A stretch of 64,000 bases of DNA from Elymus sibiricus (GCA_039707655.1 CM077665.1:79547954-79611953); one strand, 5' to 3'; counted from the first letter of the stretch, positions 9,250 to 21,461 are shown. Notes: generated by a model from the letters alone, not told the origin. A program made the numbers and translations.

Positions 9250-11765
9250 GGGAAAGATATCTTCAAAGAAAGTCCATCATTCGACTCCATGATCGTACCG
9301 ACATGCATGTCAGGTACCTCAGATTTTATAACCAAGAATCTATAACCAATGCTATGAAAAGCATATCCCAAGAAAACACAATCCACAGTCTTTGGTCCAA
9401 GCTTCCGCTTCTTTGGAATTGGCACATTGACTTTCGCCAAACAACCCCAAGTTCGTAGATAAGAGAGCTTCAACCTTTTCTTTTCCCATTCCTCGAATGG
9501 AGTTATCTCTTTGTTCTTTGTGGGAACTCGGTTTAGGACATGACATGCAGTCAATATCGCCTCCCCCCACCATGCCTTGGAGAGACCCGATGTGTCTAAC
9601 ATGGCGTTAACCAAATCAGTTAGAGTACGGTTCTTTCTTTCGGCCACCCCATTTGACTGAGGTGAATAGGGAGGCGTCCTCTCATGGATTATACCATGTT
9701 CCGCACAAAAAGAATCAAATTCATTTGAGAAATACTCTCCACCACGATCGGATCTAAGCCTCTTGATCTTCCGATCAAGTTGGTTTTCCACTTCAGCTTT
9801 ATAGATCTTGAAATAATTCAAAGCCTCATCCTTAGATTTCAGAAGATACACATGGCAGTATCTAGTGGAGTCATCAATCAACGTCATAAAATACTTCTTT
9901 CCACCTTTTGTCAAAACACCATTCATTTCACATAGATCTGAATGTATGAGCTCTAGTGGTGCAAGATTTCTCGTTTCCACAGTCACATGAGACTTACGAG
10001 GTTGCTTAGCTTGCACGCACACTTGACACTTAGATCCCTTGACAGTGGTGAAACTAGGGATTAAGTTTAACTTCGCTAGTCGCGACATGCAACCAAAGTT
10101 AACATGACAAAGACGTGAATGCCACACATTTGATTCACTATTGTTGCAAACATGATTAACAACTTTATTGCAAATGTCTGATAAGGATAAACGAAACAGG
10201 CCTCCTGACTCATAACCTTTACCAACAAAGGTTCCATACTTGGAAATTACAAATTTATTCGACTCAAAAACAAGCTTGTAGCCATCTCTACACAGAAGAG
10301 ATCCGCTAACAAGATTTTTATTGACGGAGGGGACATAATGCACGTTCTTCAGCCGCACGATCTTCCCCGAAGTAAACTTCAGATCGACCGTGCCAACACC
10401 ATGAACAGAAGCACTTGAACCGTTGCCCATCAGCACGGTGGAAGTCCCTACGGTCTGATAAGACGAAAACATGGAATCATCACCGCATACATGCACATTA
10501 GCACCCGTGTCAATTAACCAATCAGGAGAATGACATACTGAAAGAATAGTAGGAAATATACCATACCCAGCATCCTTCATGTCAGTGTCTCCAATGACAA
10601 CATTAGCGGTTTTGCCGCCTTTCCCAAGATGACGCTTGTCATAGCGATTAGGGCAACTAGGAGCCCAATGATCAGGATCTCCACACACGTGACAAACACC
10701 TTTCTTCTTGTCATTCTTCTTCTTGAAGTTCGTGTGCTGTACAGCCTTGTTCTTCCCATCAAATTTTGCTTTACCATTAAACTTGCCCTTGTTCTTGAAG
10801 TTGTGGGGCTGGAAGTTTTTCTTCTGTACCAGATTGGCACTGGATCCTCCCTCAATTCCTCGAGCACGTGTATCCTTTGCTCTCGCCTTTTCTTCGACAT
10901 CAAGAGTACCAATGAGATCCGGGACGGAAAACTCCTGTCTCTTGTGTTTCAGAGAGGTAGCAAAGTTCCTCCACGTAGGAGGAAGCTTAGTGATGATGCC
11001 TCCGGCAACAAACTTGTCCGGTAACATACAATTGAAGTGCTCAAGTTCTCTAGCAAATGACTGTATCTCGTGAGCTTGCTCAACCACGGAGCGCTCTTCA
11101 GTCATCCTGTAGTCATAGAATTGTTCCATGATGTACAGCTCAGTGCCGGCATCCGAGACCCCAAACTTGGCCTCGAGTGCGTCCCACATATCTTTTCCAT
11201 TATCAATTGATGCATAAGCATCAACTATGTTCTCACCAAGAACACTCAAGAGAGCAGCCTTAAACAGGGTATCCATTTTCTGGAAAGCTTGCTCCTGTTG
11301 AGCATCATAATCTCCTTCCGGTTTGCCAAGAGTGGCGTCATAGCAACTCATGGTTTGAAACCATAAGACTGCTCTCACGTGCCACCTCTTGTAGTGCACA
11401 CCCTCAAACATAGGAGGCCTCATGGATGCAGCAAAACCACTTGGGGTAAATTGCCTATCATAGGGTTTTTGGATTGTTGGAAATATGAGCAATTTACCAT
11501 ATGATTTTATTAATAAGAAAAATAAATAAAACATCCTGGAAAACATGACTATTATAGTAGAGATGAAACAAGTCATGTCATCTAACAGTAAGAGGGCAAA
11601 TAGCATGCGCACATGTGAAGGAGAGCATAACATATATGGAACAGAGGCTAGTGCAAGAAAAACTAGAGCAGGAAACTGAAGCATGTACGTAAACAGAGAG
11701 AACACGAGGACGTACGGAACAGTGGCAGAAGCCCCGGTCTTGGGGTCGGTGTCGTCACCAGCCAT
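9246..11765 (-). CDS. Copia 1 gag-protease-integrase (839 aa, starts inside the 5' LTR)
   Basis: Residues 1-97 are read from the 5' LTR (11765-11475) and include hydrophobic stretches unusual for gag. Gag proper starts at [12 protein letters not shown] zinc knuckle [14 protein letters not shown] lies near residue 356, and the aspartic protease motif DTGAN near 417. The integrase has an HHCC finger near 545-580 and a DDE triad: SDLCE near 607, SDRGGEY, then AERKNRT near 707. The frame ends at 9246, where a one-base loss relative to the expected reading shifts out of the pol frame. An in-LTR start without a leader is odd: the N-terminal part may be translated, or removed by splicing (a GTACGT donor and a TTTTCCAG acceptor are present but unproven). 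Confidence 0.85.
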   Translation of the reverse strand: MAGDDTDPKTGASATVPYVLVFSLFTYMLQFPALVFLALASVPYMLCSPSHVRMLFALLLLDDMTCFISTIIVMFSRMFYLFFLLIKSYGKLLIFPTIQKPYDRQFTPSGFAASMRPPMFEGVHYKRWHVRAVLWFQTMSCYDATLGKPEGDYDAQQEQAFQKMDTLFKAALLSVLGENIVDAYASIDNGKDMWDALEAKFGVSDAGTELYIMEQFYDYRMTEERSVVEQAHEIQSFARELEHFNCMLPDKFVAGGIITKLPPTWRNFATSLKHKRQEFSVPDLIGTLDVEEKARAKDTRARGIEGGSSANLVQKKNFQPHNFKNKGKFNGKAKFDGKNKAVQHTNFKKKNDKKKGVCHVCGDPDHWAPSCPNRYDKRHLGKGGKTANVVIGDTDMKDAGYGIFPTILSVCHSPDWLIDTGANVHVCGDDSMFSSYQTVGTSTVLMGNGSSASVHGVGTVDLKFTSGKIVRLKNVHYVPSVNKNLVSGSLLCRDGYKLVFESNKFVISKYGTFVGKGYESGGLFRLSLSDICNKVVNHVCNNSESNVWHSRLCHVNFGCMSRLAKLNLIPSFTTVKGSKCQVCVQAKQPRKSHVTVETRNLAPLELIHSDLCEMNGVLTKGGKKYFMTLIDDSTRYCHVYLLKSKDEALNYFKIYKAEVENQLDRKIKRLRSDRGGEYFSNEFDSFCAEHGIIHERTPPYSPQSNGVAERKNRTLTDLVNAMLDTSGLSKAWWGEAILTACHVLNRVPTKNKEITPFEEWEKKRLKLSYLRTWGCLAKVNVPIPKKRKLGPKTVDCVFLGYAFHSIGYRFLVIKSEVPDMHVGTIMESNDGLSLKISFP
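11460..11474 (-). promoter_or_regulatory. Possible self-primer binding site of Copia 1
   Basis: Two bases after the 5' LTR end, where a primer-binding site belongs, the minus strand reads CCAAAAACCCTAT. This is the exact complement of ATAGGGTTTTTGG within the element's own LTR transcript (11874-11886). The usual TGGTATCAGAGC is absent. The site is also gag coding sequence. Confidence 0.35.
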
Positions 11766-12477
11766 GTCGTCGAAGAGGTCGTCGACGTCGGGGAAGAAGT
11801 CGTCGTTGGGGAAGAGGTCGTCGGTATTCGGAGCGTCCGTGATGAACCGGTCAGTAGTCGCGCAGAGCGCTCCCCAAAAACCCTATCACCCTTCTCCCGT
11901 ACAGGACTCAAAGAGGTGCGGTTTCGGAGGCCTACTGTCCTGACCTGCGGTGCACGCCGCAAGTCGGGATGGGGAAGATCGTGGCAGCAGCGCAGTGCTC
12001 AGGAACCGGTGCCTTTTATAGGCGCAAGAGAAGGAGGCGAGAGGGCAGCGACGGGAGGTGAAAAGAGAGGGAGACGAAGCGAACGGACTTCAGCCGTTCG
12101 GATTCAGTGTCCACTACAGAAAAACGTTTCAGCTCCCGCGTGACCTTTCGTATACCCGTCGTGCGTGGCAAAAATTTAGACATCGGCTCGGCTCATTCCC
12201 GCAACCCGCGGCGCGTCGTGACGAGGCGTGGCGTGGCGTGGCGAGGCGGGCGGCGGAGGAGGAGCGCGCGTGGATGTCCCTCTTGTTCTCATCCTCATAC
12301 ATGTGGGGAAAGAACCTCCCTTATAAAGAGGTCCAACTCCCTCTAAACTAGCAATGTGGGACTAAACTTTAGTTCCACCTCTTGCCTTGCACGAATGGGC
12401 TGCGTGGGCCTCTAGGATTTATTAGGAATTTCTGAAACTGCTATTGGGCTTGGCCCATAATAGACAAAATTCCAGCA
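11475..12477 (-). repeat. 5' LTR of Copia 1
   Basis: 1003 bp, intact TG...CA ends. It carries two TATA-like boxes, a poly-A signal (AATAAA near 11510) and the first 97 codons of the gag frame. Confidence 0.9.
12011..12021 (-). promoter_or_regulatory. Core promoter TATA box in the Copia 1 5' LTR
   Basis: CTATAAAAGGC on the minus strand, within the 250 bp missing from the 3' LTR. A weaker box, CTTTATAAGG, lies near 12316-12325 and is kept in both LTRs. Confidence 0.55.
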
Positions 12478-12482
12478 TGCAA

Positions 12483-13908
12483 TGCAGCCTCCCCGAAGGC
12501 CATCGTGTGAACAATTTTCCAAAGCTCACATGCTAGATCGTCACCGGAGGCACCCACAAATAATTTATCCCCCACGCATTGTTGGTGTTTGTAACTCCTT
12601 AGTAAAGGCTAACATTGTGGACCCACCATCTTGAGGCTACCAAGGGCATTGTCAATGAAGTTAAAATGTCCGAAGCGATAAGAAAAGGATATACATGCAA
12701 GATTTCTTCCTTGCATTGTGAGGACGATAATGTATTGAATGGTCGATGTCTGAGGTCTGCTCCAAATACTGTTGCCAGTCTCTACCCATTGCAATCTTAA
12801 TCCCTGCCTGCACCATGTAATGACAGGCTTTAGCCAACATTGTACACTGACCTAGCAATCAAAAGTCAAGTGTTCAATAGTTCCCTCAGTCGGTTGTCCA
12901 CATAACACACAATTGTGATCATCTCCAATATCGTAATGTCGGTGTTTGAGCATATTTTTTGTGTTTAGATGATCCGATAAAAGGAGCGAGCCAAAGACTT
13001 TCATTTTCATGGTCGCTTTCTATTTCCACAAACAGATGTAGGTTTCGTGGGCTTTGACATCTCGGAAGAATAATTTTAAGTATATGCATGACATGTACTC
13101 ACCTGATCCCCAAACATAAGACCAAATGTCGTTGCCCTCTGTTATCACTATCCCGACCCACCCGTGCAGTTAGCTCTTGGATCTAATGCACCTCATTGTG
13201 GGCTTGCATGTACAGGCGAAAGTTGAATTCTTCCTCCAATGTTGTGGTGCCCAAGAAATCCCGCACTAATATGTCTTCATGCAAGACAAAGTAAAAGTCC
13301 CTCGGTATGCATGAGCCAGCCAAGATGTTTTCCGTCCAAAGGTCTTTCCACATTAAGACATTGTCACCCTTTCTCACTGTAACCTTTAGATGCCACCATA
13401 CACCAGAATGAGTTTTAATATATATCTCCACCAAAAAGTGTCGCGAGGATCCGATGCATGTGGATTTTTTTAAGTGTAGTATGTAGACGAAAGGAGTTCA
13501 ACCCAGGGGAGGTCAAATAGATTGTAGAACATGCGTAAGTATTCGAGAAACAATGCACCACTTTGGACTCCGAGATTAATAATTCCAAGCCCCCACCATA
13601 TTTGAGAATGCAAACCATGTCCCATTCACCCAAAGAATTGCACTTTCCATCTTCATCAGATATCTTGGTACATAAACATCGTCGGGGTATTTTTTTCCAA
13701 GAGGGCATGGATCTTTGGTGAAAAATTAAGAGTGCAAAGTACAAATAGGGTTAGGAAGGTAATCTCCAAGTTGATTAGTGACAATTGTGCACCATAGGAA
13801 ATCATGGACAGGGTCCATAAGAAATCATGGACAAGGTTGAAGTTTGTCGTCTCTCAACTTGGCAGAAAAGGAGCATGAGGTCTTGGATAGTTGTTCTTTT
13901 TATACATG
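12483..13908 (-). pseudogene. Degraded LINE, C-terminal reverse transcriptase region
   Basis: Minus-strand fragments carry the zf-RVT-type region found after the polymerase in plant L1 LINEs: GGGLELL near 13600, and a GDNVLMWKDLW motif near 13360. Stops and frameshifts break it throughout. It is continuous with 6060-6201 on one side and, across the LTR element, with 16868 onward on the other. Confidence 0.65.
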
Positions 13909-14338
13909 TGTCGGTGTCAAAAACCGACAGATCTCGGGTAGGGGGTCCCGAGCTGTGGATCTTGGATCGATGGGGAACAGGAAAATAGGGGGACAGTGTT
14001 TACCCAGGTTCGGGCCCTCTCGAGGAGGTAAAACCCTATGTCCTGCTTGATTGTATTGATGTATATATGACGATTACAGAGTCGATCTACCACGAGATTG
14101 TTGTAATGAATATGATATTGTCTATTGACTAGCCTGGCATCGGCTTATATAATGTACCAGAGGCCTAGGGTTTAGAGGAGTCCTTGTCTTGTGCGTCAAG
14201 TCTTGTGGAATCTCCCTTGTATGCATCATGGGTTGTCCGAATTGGCCCTTTAATTAGTGAATCACCCTGGGGGTCCTCGGTCCGACCCACTGGTCGGGAG
14301 ACAACGTGGTGAGTACCCCCTAGTCCAGGACACCATCA
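13909..14338 (-). repeat. 3' LTR of the rearranged element
   Basis: 430 bp, from TGTCGGTGTC to GACACCATCA. A TATA-like box lies near 14148 on the minus strand. Confidence 0.8.
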
Positions 14339-16137
14339 GTAGCCCCCTAAACCGGTCTTCAAGTTGGGGACGCTCCTCGGTTCTTCCAAATTGTTCTTCG
14401 TCTTCAACCGTCGGTCTTGAAAACTAGTTCAACAAATCTTCCCATCTCCGATCTTGAAGATCGCCGAGGTGTATCCGAAGAGTTCACACGTCGAGCATCC
14501 GAGGAGCCCCTTTAATTTCTCGGCCTTTATCAATGCCTTATTATTTTTTACACCACACCTCGGGTTCGGAGCTTTTCCCGAGCAGCGGTCTCCACATCCG
14601 AGGTGTCTTCTTTGCATCCGAGCTCCAACGCTGGACTGCATCCGAGCTCCAACGCCGGACTGCGTCCGAGGTGTCTTCGATCTTGATCTTTCTGCCTGGT
14701 TGCTTCCGAGCTCCAACGCCGGACTGCATCCGAGCTCCAATGCCAGACTGCGTCCGAGGTGTCTCCTATCTTGAGCTTTCTGTCGGACTGCTTCCGAGGT
14801 ATCTTTTTGCAACCGATCTCCAACGTTGGTCGGCATCCCAGGTGTCATAGATTACCTCGGTATTTGAAAAAGTTCAAGGAATTCTACTGATTTTAATGCT
14901 GGAAATACCCTCTATGTAGTCAGCCAATTGCGCCCGAGCTTTATGCCGGACTGCTTCCGAGGTGGTGCACCACCTCAGTCGCGGGATGATTTTTTGTGGA
15001 TTTTTTCGATTGGTGCAATTTATTCTCTGCCGAGATGTATAGCCAGTAGCCCTCGAGACTTGGGTTGGGCAACATGGCTGACCCTAGGATCGTATCTCCT
15101 CGGGAACTAGTTCATCCGTTGAATGTGTTTTGACAACGCCGAGGTGCAGCTCGGCAGGAAAGATGCCGAACTGCAGGTCGAAAAAGATTTCCCGAGCAGA
15201 ATCACCATGTAGAACACCTCGAACAAGAGGATGTCCTGCCTCCTAAAAGAAAAACATAAAAATAGGTTAAAGGTGCCATAAGCTCGGAAAACCAAAAAAC
15301 TTTAGCAAAAACTTTACGTCCGAACTAAATCAAGTTTCTTGGTGCCAATCTGAAAATTGGTCTTAAAATAAGTTTGTGCTTCCATCGTGCTTTAACATGG
15401 TACATCCAATCTCCATACTTCAAGCAGGTCAGCCTTCGGCTTCAACCTCCTATCCCGAAGACAGAGTGCTTCTCAGACCAATTTAGCGAACTAAATTCGA
15501 GCGGATTTAGAGAGAAATCAGGCTACCCGGCTATTGACCACACACTCGCGTCAGAAAAAGGAGTAGTAGAAAAAGACTTTGCAATGACTAACAAGAAATA
15601 ATTATTATAAAACAGATCATATAAATTTAAGAGCCCCAAGTTAACATGGAAAAAGGAAGTGATTTTTTAACAAACAACGCTTTTGACAAGCTAAGTTTTT
15701 AAGAAACAACTTTTTTGTTTAACACAAATATAATGCTTGGTTGAACCGCATAGAAATTAAAAATTGAAAAAAGGTGAGCATGAAAGCGACTTAGCTGGTT
15801 AATGTGCTCGGTGTTGATGACATGACCAGAGCTTGTAGCGGGTCGAGGTCCCAGCCCCCAAGAAGTGACGGCGCAGCAATGCCGACGCAGGTCGGAATTT
15901 GTGACGCGGTCAATGCTCGCTTGATGAAGCAACGACGCGCCTGACCCTTTCAACCCCGTGGGGTGACGAGATTCTCTTGAAGATTATTTGGCCCTCGCAA
16001 TACCAAACTTTTGGTCGGCTCGTCGAGGTGATGATCCGATGAGGTTGACCTTGGCTCGACGAAGCGAGGATCTGTCTAGCGTAGGTCGGCAGCCGTGGAG
16101 CAACGTTGTCGGGCTGGTTTGACACCAACGCGATGAC
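14339..16137 (-). other. Internal region of the rearranged LTR element
   Basis: No protein-coding frame is convincing. Positions 14590-14850 and 14930-14960 hold a degenerate minisatellite built on CATCCGAGCTCCAACGCCGG and TCCGAGGTGTC. The end near 16137 is an abrupt junction with duplicated LINE sequence. Confidence 0.55.
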
Positions 16138-16435
16138 GAATCATGTCCCATTCACCCAAAGAATTGCACTTTCCATCTTCATCAGATATCTTGGTACATA
16201 AACATCGTCCGGGTATTTTTTTTCCAAGAGGGCACGGATCTTTGGTGAAAAATTAAGAGTGCAACGTACAAATATTGGTAGGAAGGTAATCTCCGAGTTG
16301 ATTAGTGACAATTGTGCACCATAGGAAATCATGGACAAGGTCCATAAGAAATCATGGACAAGGTTGAAGTTTGTCGTCTCTCAACTTGGCAGAAAAGGGG
16401 CACGAGGTCTTGGATAGTTGTTCTTTTTACACAGG
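16138..16435 (-). repeat. Duplicate of LINE segment 13615-13908
   Basis: The sequence from CATGTCCCATTCACCC to the LTR start matches 13615-13908 with only scattered differences. It stands where the 5' internal end of the LTR element should be. Confidence 0.85.
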
Positions 16436-16862
16436 TGTCTGTGTCAAAACCGGCAAATCTCGGGTAGGGGGTCCCGAGCTGTGGATCTTGGATCGACGGG
16501 GAACAGGAAAATAGGGGGACAGTGTTTACCCAGGTTCGGGCCCTCTCGAGGAAGTAAAACCCTACGTCCTACTTGATTGTATTGATGTGTGTATGACGAT
16601 TACAGAGTTGATCTACCACGAGATTGTTGTAATGAATATGATATTGTCTATTGTAGCCTGGCCTCGGCTTATATATAATGTACCGGAGGCCTAGGGTTTA
16701 GAGGAGTCCTTGTCTTGTGCGCCAAGTCTTGTGCAATCTCCCTTTTATGCATCATGGGCTGTCCGAACTGGCCCATTAGTGAATCTCCCTGGGGGGGTCC
16801 TCGGTCCGACCCACTGGTCGGGAGACGACGTGGTGAGTACCCCCTAGTCCAAGACACCGTCA
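16436..16862 (-). repeat. 5' LTR of the rearranged element
   Basis: 427 bp, from TGTCTGTGTC to GACACCGTCA; a few percent different from 13909-14338. Promoter box near 16665 on the minus strand. Confidence 0.8.
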
Positions 16863-16867
16863 ACAAG

Positions 16868-19861
16868 GGAAGTCCAAGATAAGTGAAGGGCATTTCTCGA
16901 GTGTTACATCAAAAGTTATTTGCAATGTTTATGGTGATTGCGTCATCACAGTTGATCGAGACGAATGTGGATCATGAAAGTTGATTTTAAGACCAATGGA
17001 AGTGGCATAATCCGAGAGTATATTTTTTATCCACTTGGATTGTCCCGGGCAAGGCTAGCATTACAAAGTTTGAGTCATGCGCGTATTGAGTGACTAGGTA
17101 ATTAATTTGAGTAGGACATGGGAAAGGGTGGCTGATTTTCTCTTGTCTAAAAGCATCCTTAATAGCAGTTTGTAGGAGACGGACCGCCAGCAAAAAGATG
17201 AGTGGCGACAACGGATCCCATTATTGGGCCCCACGTTTACAATGGAATTGTCCTCTAGGGACACCATTTGAGAGCACTCAAGATTTACCCGAAGTGAAAA
17301 TACATTTAAACCATCCAAGCCATTTATCACTAAATCCCATCTGCTTTATCATCTCAATCATCACTTCATGATCAAACATATTGAATGCTTTGATGGAGTC
17401 AAGTCTAAGGAGTACAATCTCCTATTCGGAAGCTTGACATTGGAAAATACATTCAAATGCCCATGCCAGGCAATCCTGGATAGATCGACCTTTAATAAAA
17501 CTTTATTGATTGTGATGGATGATCTTGAGAATAAATTTTTGCAATTGGTTGGCTAACGGCTTTCTAATGACCTTGAGACCAAAATTAAGAAGTGTGATAG
17601 ACCTGAAATAATTTATTATGGATCGGGAGAGGACCTTGGGTATAATATTTTTGAATCTATCATTGATGCTTTTGAGGTTTAAACCACCATCAAAGAACTG
17701 AGAGCATAGTTGGTAAAATCCCCCATTATTATGGGCCAACTTGCTTTTAGAAAAACCCTAGTAAATCCATTTGACTCGGGTACCTATCAGCTGGCATTTC
17801 AATGATAACCTTGTAAATTACTTCATGGGTGAACGGAATGGTAAGCTGATGAAGCCCCTTAATCTTCTTAATGATGTTTGGGAGATTAACTCACATTTCA
17901 TGAGGAGCAAAAGTGTCAAGTCCTTCCTCAAATGATTAGAATATAATGGATTCCTTACCAGCATGATCTTAGCCCAAAAGTAAAATCCATAGTATTCAAT
18001 GAAGCAATATTGTCTTCCTATACCTCTCTGAGGCCGTCGCCTTCATTTTTCGAGTTTTCATCAGCAAAACGCACCCATGGTGCGACATTTTTCCAATACT
18101 GATTCCCGTAAGATAAGAGCCTTAGTAGGTGATATTTTAGGATTACTCCAAATTTGGATCTCCGTGTTGCTATGGGTCTTTTATTATCAAGTGCATCAAT
18201 CTCAACGAGGGCGTTACTTGAAAATTCAATTTCAATAGATAACTTACATAAGTTCATGCTCCAGTTTTGAGCTCACAGCTCAGTGTTTTAAAGTTTGTGC
18301 AAAGAACTGCATATCGGTCATTGGATCATTGTCTAAAAGCATCATTAATAGCATCATGTAGAAGATCGGCTGCCAGCAGAAAGATAAGTGGCGACAACGG
18401 ATCCCCTTGTCAGGCCCCACGTTTATGATGGAATTGTCATCTAGGGACTCCATTTAAGAGCATAGAAGATTTATCCGAAGTGAAAATACATTTAATCCAT
18501 GCAAGCCATTTATCATTAAATCCCATCTGCTTCATAATATCAATTATCTCTTCATGCTCAATGGTATTGAATGCTTTGATAAATTCAAGTTTAAGGAGTA
18601 CAATCTCCCGTTTGTAAGCTTGACATTGGAAAATATATTGAAATGCCCATGCTAGGCAGTCCTAGATAGATCGACCTTTAATAAAACTGTATTGATTGCG
18701 ATGAATGATTTTGAGAATAAAATTTTGTAGAGGGTTGGCTAACGGCTTTCTAATGGCCTTGAGATAGCAATTAAGAAATGTGATGGGCCTGAAATTTATT
18801 ATGGCTCGGGAGAGGACCTTGTGTATGATATCTATGAATCCATCGTTGATGCTTTTGAGGTTTAAACCACACCATCAAAGAACTGAGAGCATAGTTTGTA
18901 AAACTCCCCCTTCATTATGGGCCAACTTGCTTTTAGAAAGACCCTGGTAAGTCCATTTGGCTCAGGGCCCTATCAGCTGGCATTTCACTGATAACCTTGT
19001 AAATTACTTCATGGGTGAATGAAGTGCTAAGCTACTCAAGCCCCTCTATCTTCTTAATGATGTTTGGGAGATCAACCCTCATTTCATGAGGAGCAAAAGT
19101 GACAAGTCTTTCCTTAAATGATTAGAATATAATAGATTCCTTACCAGCATTATCTTCCCTAAAGTACCATCCATAGTATACAATGAAGCAACATTGTTTC
19201 TCCCATACCTCTCTAAGGCCATCGCTTGGTTATATTTTGAGTTGTCATCACCTAAATGCACCCATCGAATGGTGTAACATTTTTCCAATACTGCTTTTGG
19301 TAAGATAAGAGCCTTAGTAGGTGAGATTTTGGGATTACTCGGAAGTTGGATCTTTTTTGTTATTAAGGGTCGTTTATTCTCAAGTGCATCAATCTCAACG
19401 AGGGCGTTATTTGAACTTCCAATGGCAATATATAACTTACATATGTTCATGCTCTAGTTTTTAGATCACGCCTCGGTGTTTTAAACTTTGTGCAAAGAAC
19501 TGGAGATCGACCATTAAATCATTGTCTAAGAGCATCGTTAATAGCAGCTTGCAGAAGATTGACGCAACAGAAATATGACTGGCAACAATGTATCCCCTTA
19601 TCAGGCCCCACGTTTACAATGGAATTGTCATCTAGGGATGCCATTTAAGAGCACTAAAGATTTACCCAAAGTGAAAAAACATTTAATCCATCCACGCCAT
19701 TTATCATTAAATCCCATTTGCTTCATAATCTCAATCATCGCTTCATGCTCAATCGTATTGAATGCATTGATGACCTCAAGTTTAAAAGGAGTACAATCTC
19801 CCGTTTGGAAGTTTGACATTAGAAAATATACTCAAATGCTCATGCCAGGCAGTCCTGGAGT
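16868..19861 (-). pseudogene. LINE reverse transcriptase region, tandemly repeated
   Basis: Minus-strand remnants of L1-type polymerase: SPLIFLLAVRLLQ near 17200, and a decayed catalytic box TQYAHDSNFVML (normally YADD, here YAHD). Further upstream is the linker LENKRPL...IRWVHLGDDNSKYNQAMALERY near 19240-19420. The region from the polymerase palm to this linker is repeated with a period of about 1.19 kb: copies start at 17143, 18329 and 19522, the last cut at 19861. All copies carry stops, and the units differ by roughly a tenth of positions by eye. Confidence 0.65.
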
Positions 19862-20838
19862 CGACTACTACAAACACAGCGCCATAAATAATAGCAGGAC
19901 TCGCAGCCTCACAACTACATGTCATTGGGCCTCACGTCGTGATAACTTCGAAGCCTAGGGGGCCCTTCTGCACCCCACATTAGCAGAACAATGCTGGCAC
20001 CCTGGAGTCCAAGCCGCATGAGTTTTTACTCTAGGGGCTGCAGCGTCCATTCTAGCAGGCGCTATTACAAAGCCATCAATAGCGATAACCAGAACCATCT
20101 GACGCGTTACCACGCCTATACAAGACAATGATAAACTATGAGTTCCAGTATCTCACGCGCCGTAGGCCACGAACAAGCATCTGGAATGCCCGAGCCCGTG
20201 GCCAAGATATAGGGGTAGGCATCAGGGAGCAAAACAATATCATTAACCCACTAACACAAGCTCACGGTATCCAAGTAGGTGTAAAGCTAATGGACAGGCT
20301 ACAGGCTACACCAGTACAGTGGAGTCTCCCAGAAGACCTCACAAAGGTTATCCAATGGTCGAACTCCTGGGCAACATCCCCAGGTGGCAGGACAGGCTCG
20401 CGAGCACAGATAGTGTTCTGTCGGCAACAGGAGGACAACCTCATGACAAACTATAGGGGTCTCCCGCGATGCAGGAGGTTGACGTAACATAGGAAGACGA
20501 AGATCTCCATCAACCAATTCAAGAATAACAACGCGGCACCAAGACCAGTCGCAACAACGAGGAACAATAGTCCACGACCGCCTGGGGTTCTGCCTAGACC
20601 TATAGAACCAGCTAAGAGCTCGGGTCATGGAATGCTACGGTCAAAGCTATGAGGCTCCAGTGTTGCGCCTCACATCACGAATAGCACCTCCATGCTTCGG
20701 ATATCTGGTGGTCATGCACCAGTTCACACAACCATTCATTGTCCGGGGCGTCGAGAAGTACTCCGGCGACACTAAGCCCGACCTATCTCTCAGACTACTT
20801 GACGCCGATAAGATGGCCCGTGGCAACATCGGCAATGC

Positions 20839-21071
20839 GGGTGTGTTTGGATTGTGGCCAAAGTGCAGCCTACCAATATTTTGGTCATGACCCAAAGATT
20901 GGTCTTTGTTTGGATGATTGCCAATTTTTTGGCATGCCAGTGAACTTTAGCCAACTCTAGTTCGTTTTTCTTGCCAATGTTGGCCAAATCATGGGCAACC
21001 AAAACCTCAACCAAAATTTTGGCTAGCCAATGCTTTGGTGGGGCAACCTTGGGCACAAACCAAACACACCC
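20839..21071. mobile_element. 233-bp MITE with GGGTGTGTTTGG ends
   Basis: The inverted ends GGGTGTGTTTGG and CCAAACACACCC are perfect. Pairing continues outward to AATGC/GCATT, so the target duplication cannot be separated from the repeat. The family is probably PIF/Harbinger (Tourist-like) or hAT. Confidence 0.75.
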
Positions 21072-21119
21072 GCATTACGACACATCCCATTATGCCTTAC
21101 AAGTTTGGCGCGGTCTTAG

Positions 21120-21461
21120 TTGAACATAGTCAACGTACTCCCACACAAGTCCATACACACGTGGGCAGACTTCGAACAGGAGTTCATTAACAACTTCGAG
21201 GGAACATATCATAGTCCTGGAAGCAGTGCAGACCTCCAGTGTATCATACAAGAGGACAAAGATTCAGTCTGTGACTATGTCACACGTTGGCTCAAGAAGA
21301 AAAACACACTTACAAATGTTTCAAATGAAACAACCACAAAAGGATTCATGAGCGACGAGCATGAAAGTTTCTTTCTCCATAAGCTCGGCAAGAAAAGAGG
21401 CGAAGGAAAGCTAACAACCATGGCATCACTCATGAATCTCGCCAATGAATTCACCACATGA
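21120..21461 (+). pseudogene. Gypsy gag fragment
   Basis: Recognised from the retrotransposon gag pattern: a WADFEQEFINNFEGTY block, then DSVCDYVTRW and LHKLGKK. The packaging domain forms the particle shell in intact elements. Both ends are lost in other frames, and there is no clear ATG. Confidence 0.6.

Larger units (their letters stand above)
6202..12477 (-). mobile_element. Copia LTR retrotransposon 1, nearly complete and young
   Basis: LTRs 6202-6940 and 11475-12477 are flanked by a perfect 5-bp duplication TGCAA (6197-6201 and 12478-12482). The LTRs begin TGTTGGAA and end TTCCAGCA. Domain order gag, protease, integrase, reverse transcriptase, RNase H is that of Copia. Outside three indels the LTRs look identical by eye, so insertion was recent. 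It lies inside a LINE. No tRNA primer-binding site follows the 5' LTR, and one frameshift splits the polyprotein. Confidence 0.92.
13909..16862 (-). mobile_element. Rearranged non-autonomous LTR retrotransposon in the LINE
   Basis: LTRs 13909-14338 and 16436-16862 enclose about 1.8 kb without gag or pol, plus a piece of the host LINE. Outer flanks ACATG and ACAAG look like a diverged 5-bp duplication. On the minus strand the LTR has a TATATATAAGC promoter and an AGGGGGCTAC polypurine tract abuts LTR 13909-14338, so the element reads right to left. Its 5' internal end and primer site are missing and replaced by LINE sequence (16138-16435). Confidence 0.7.
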
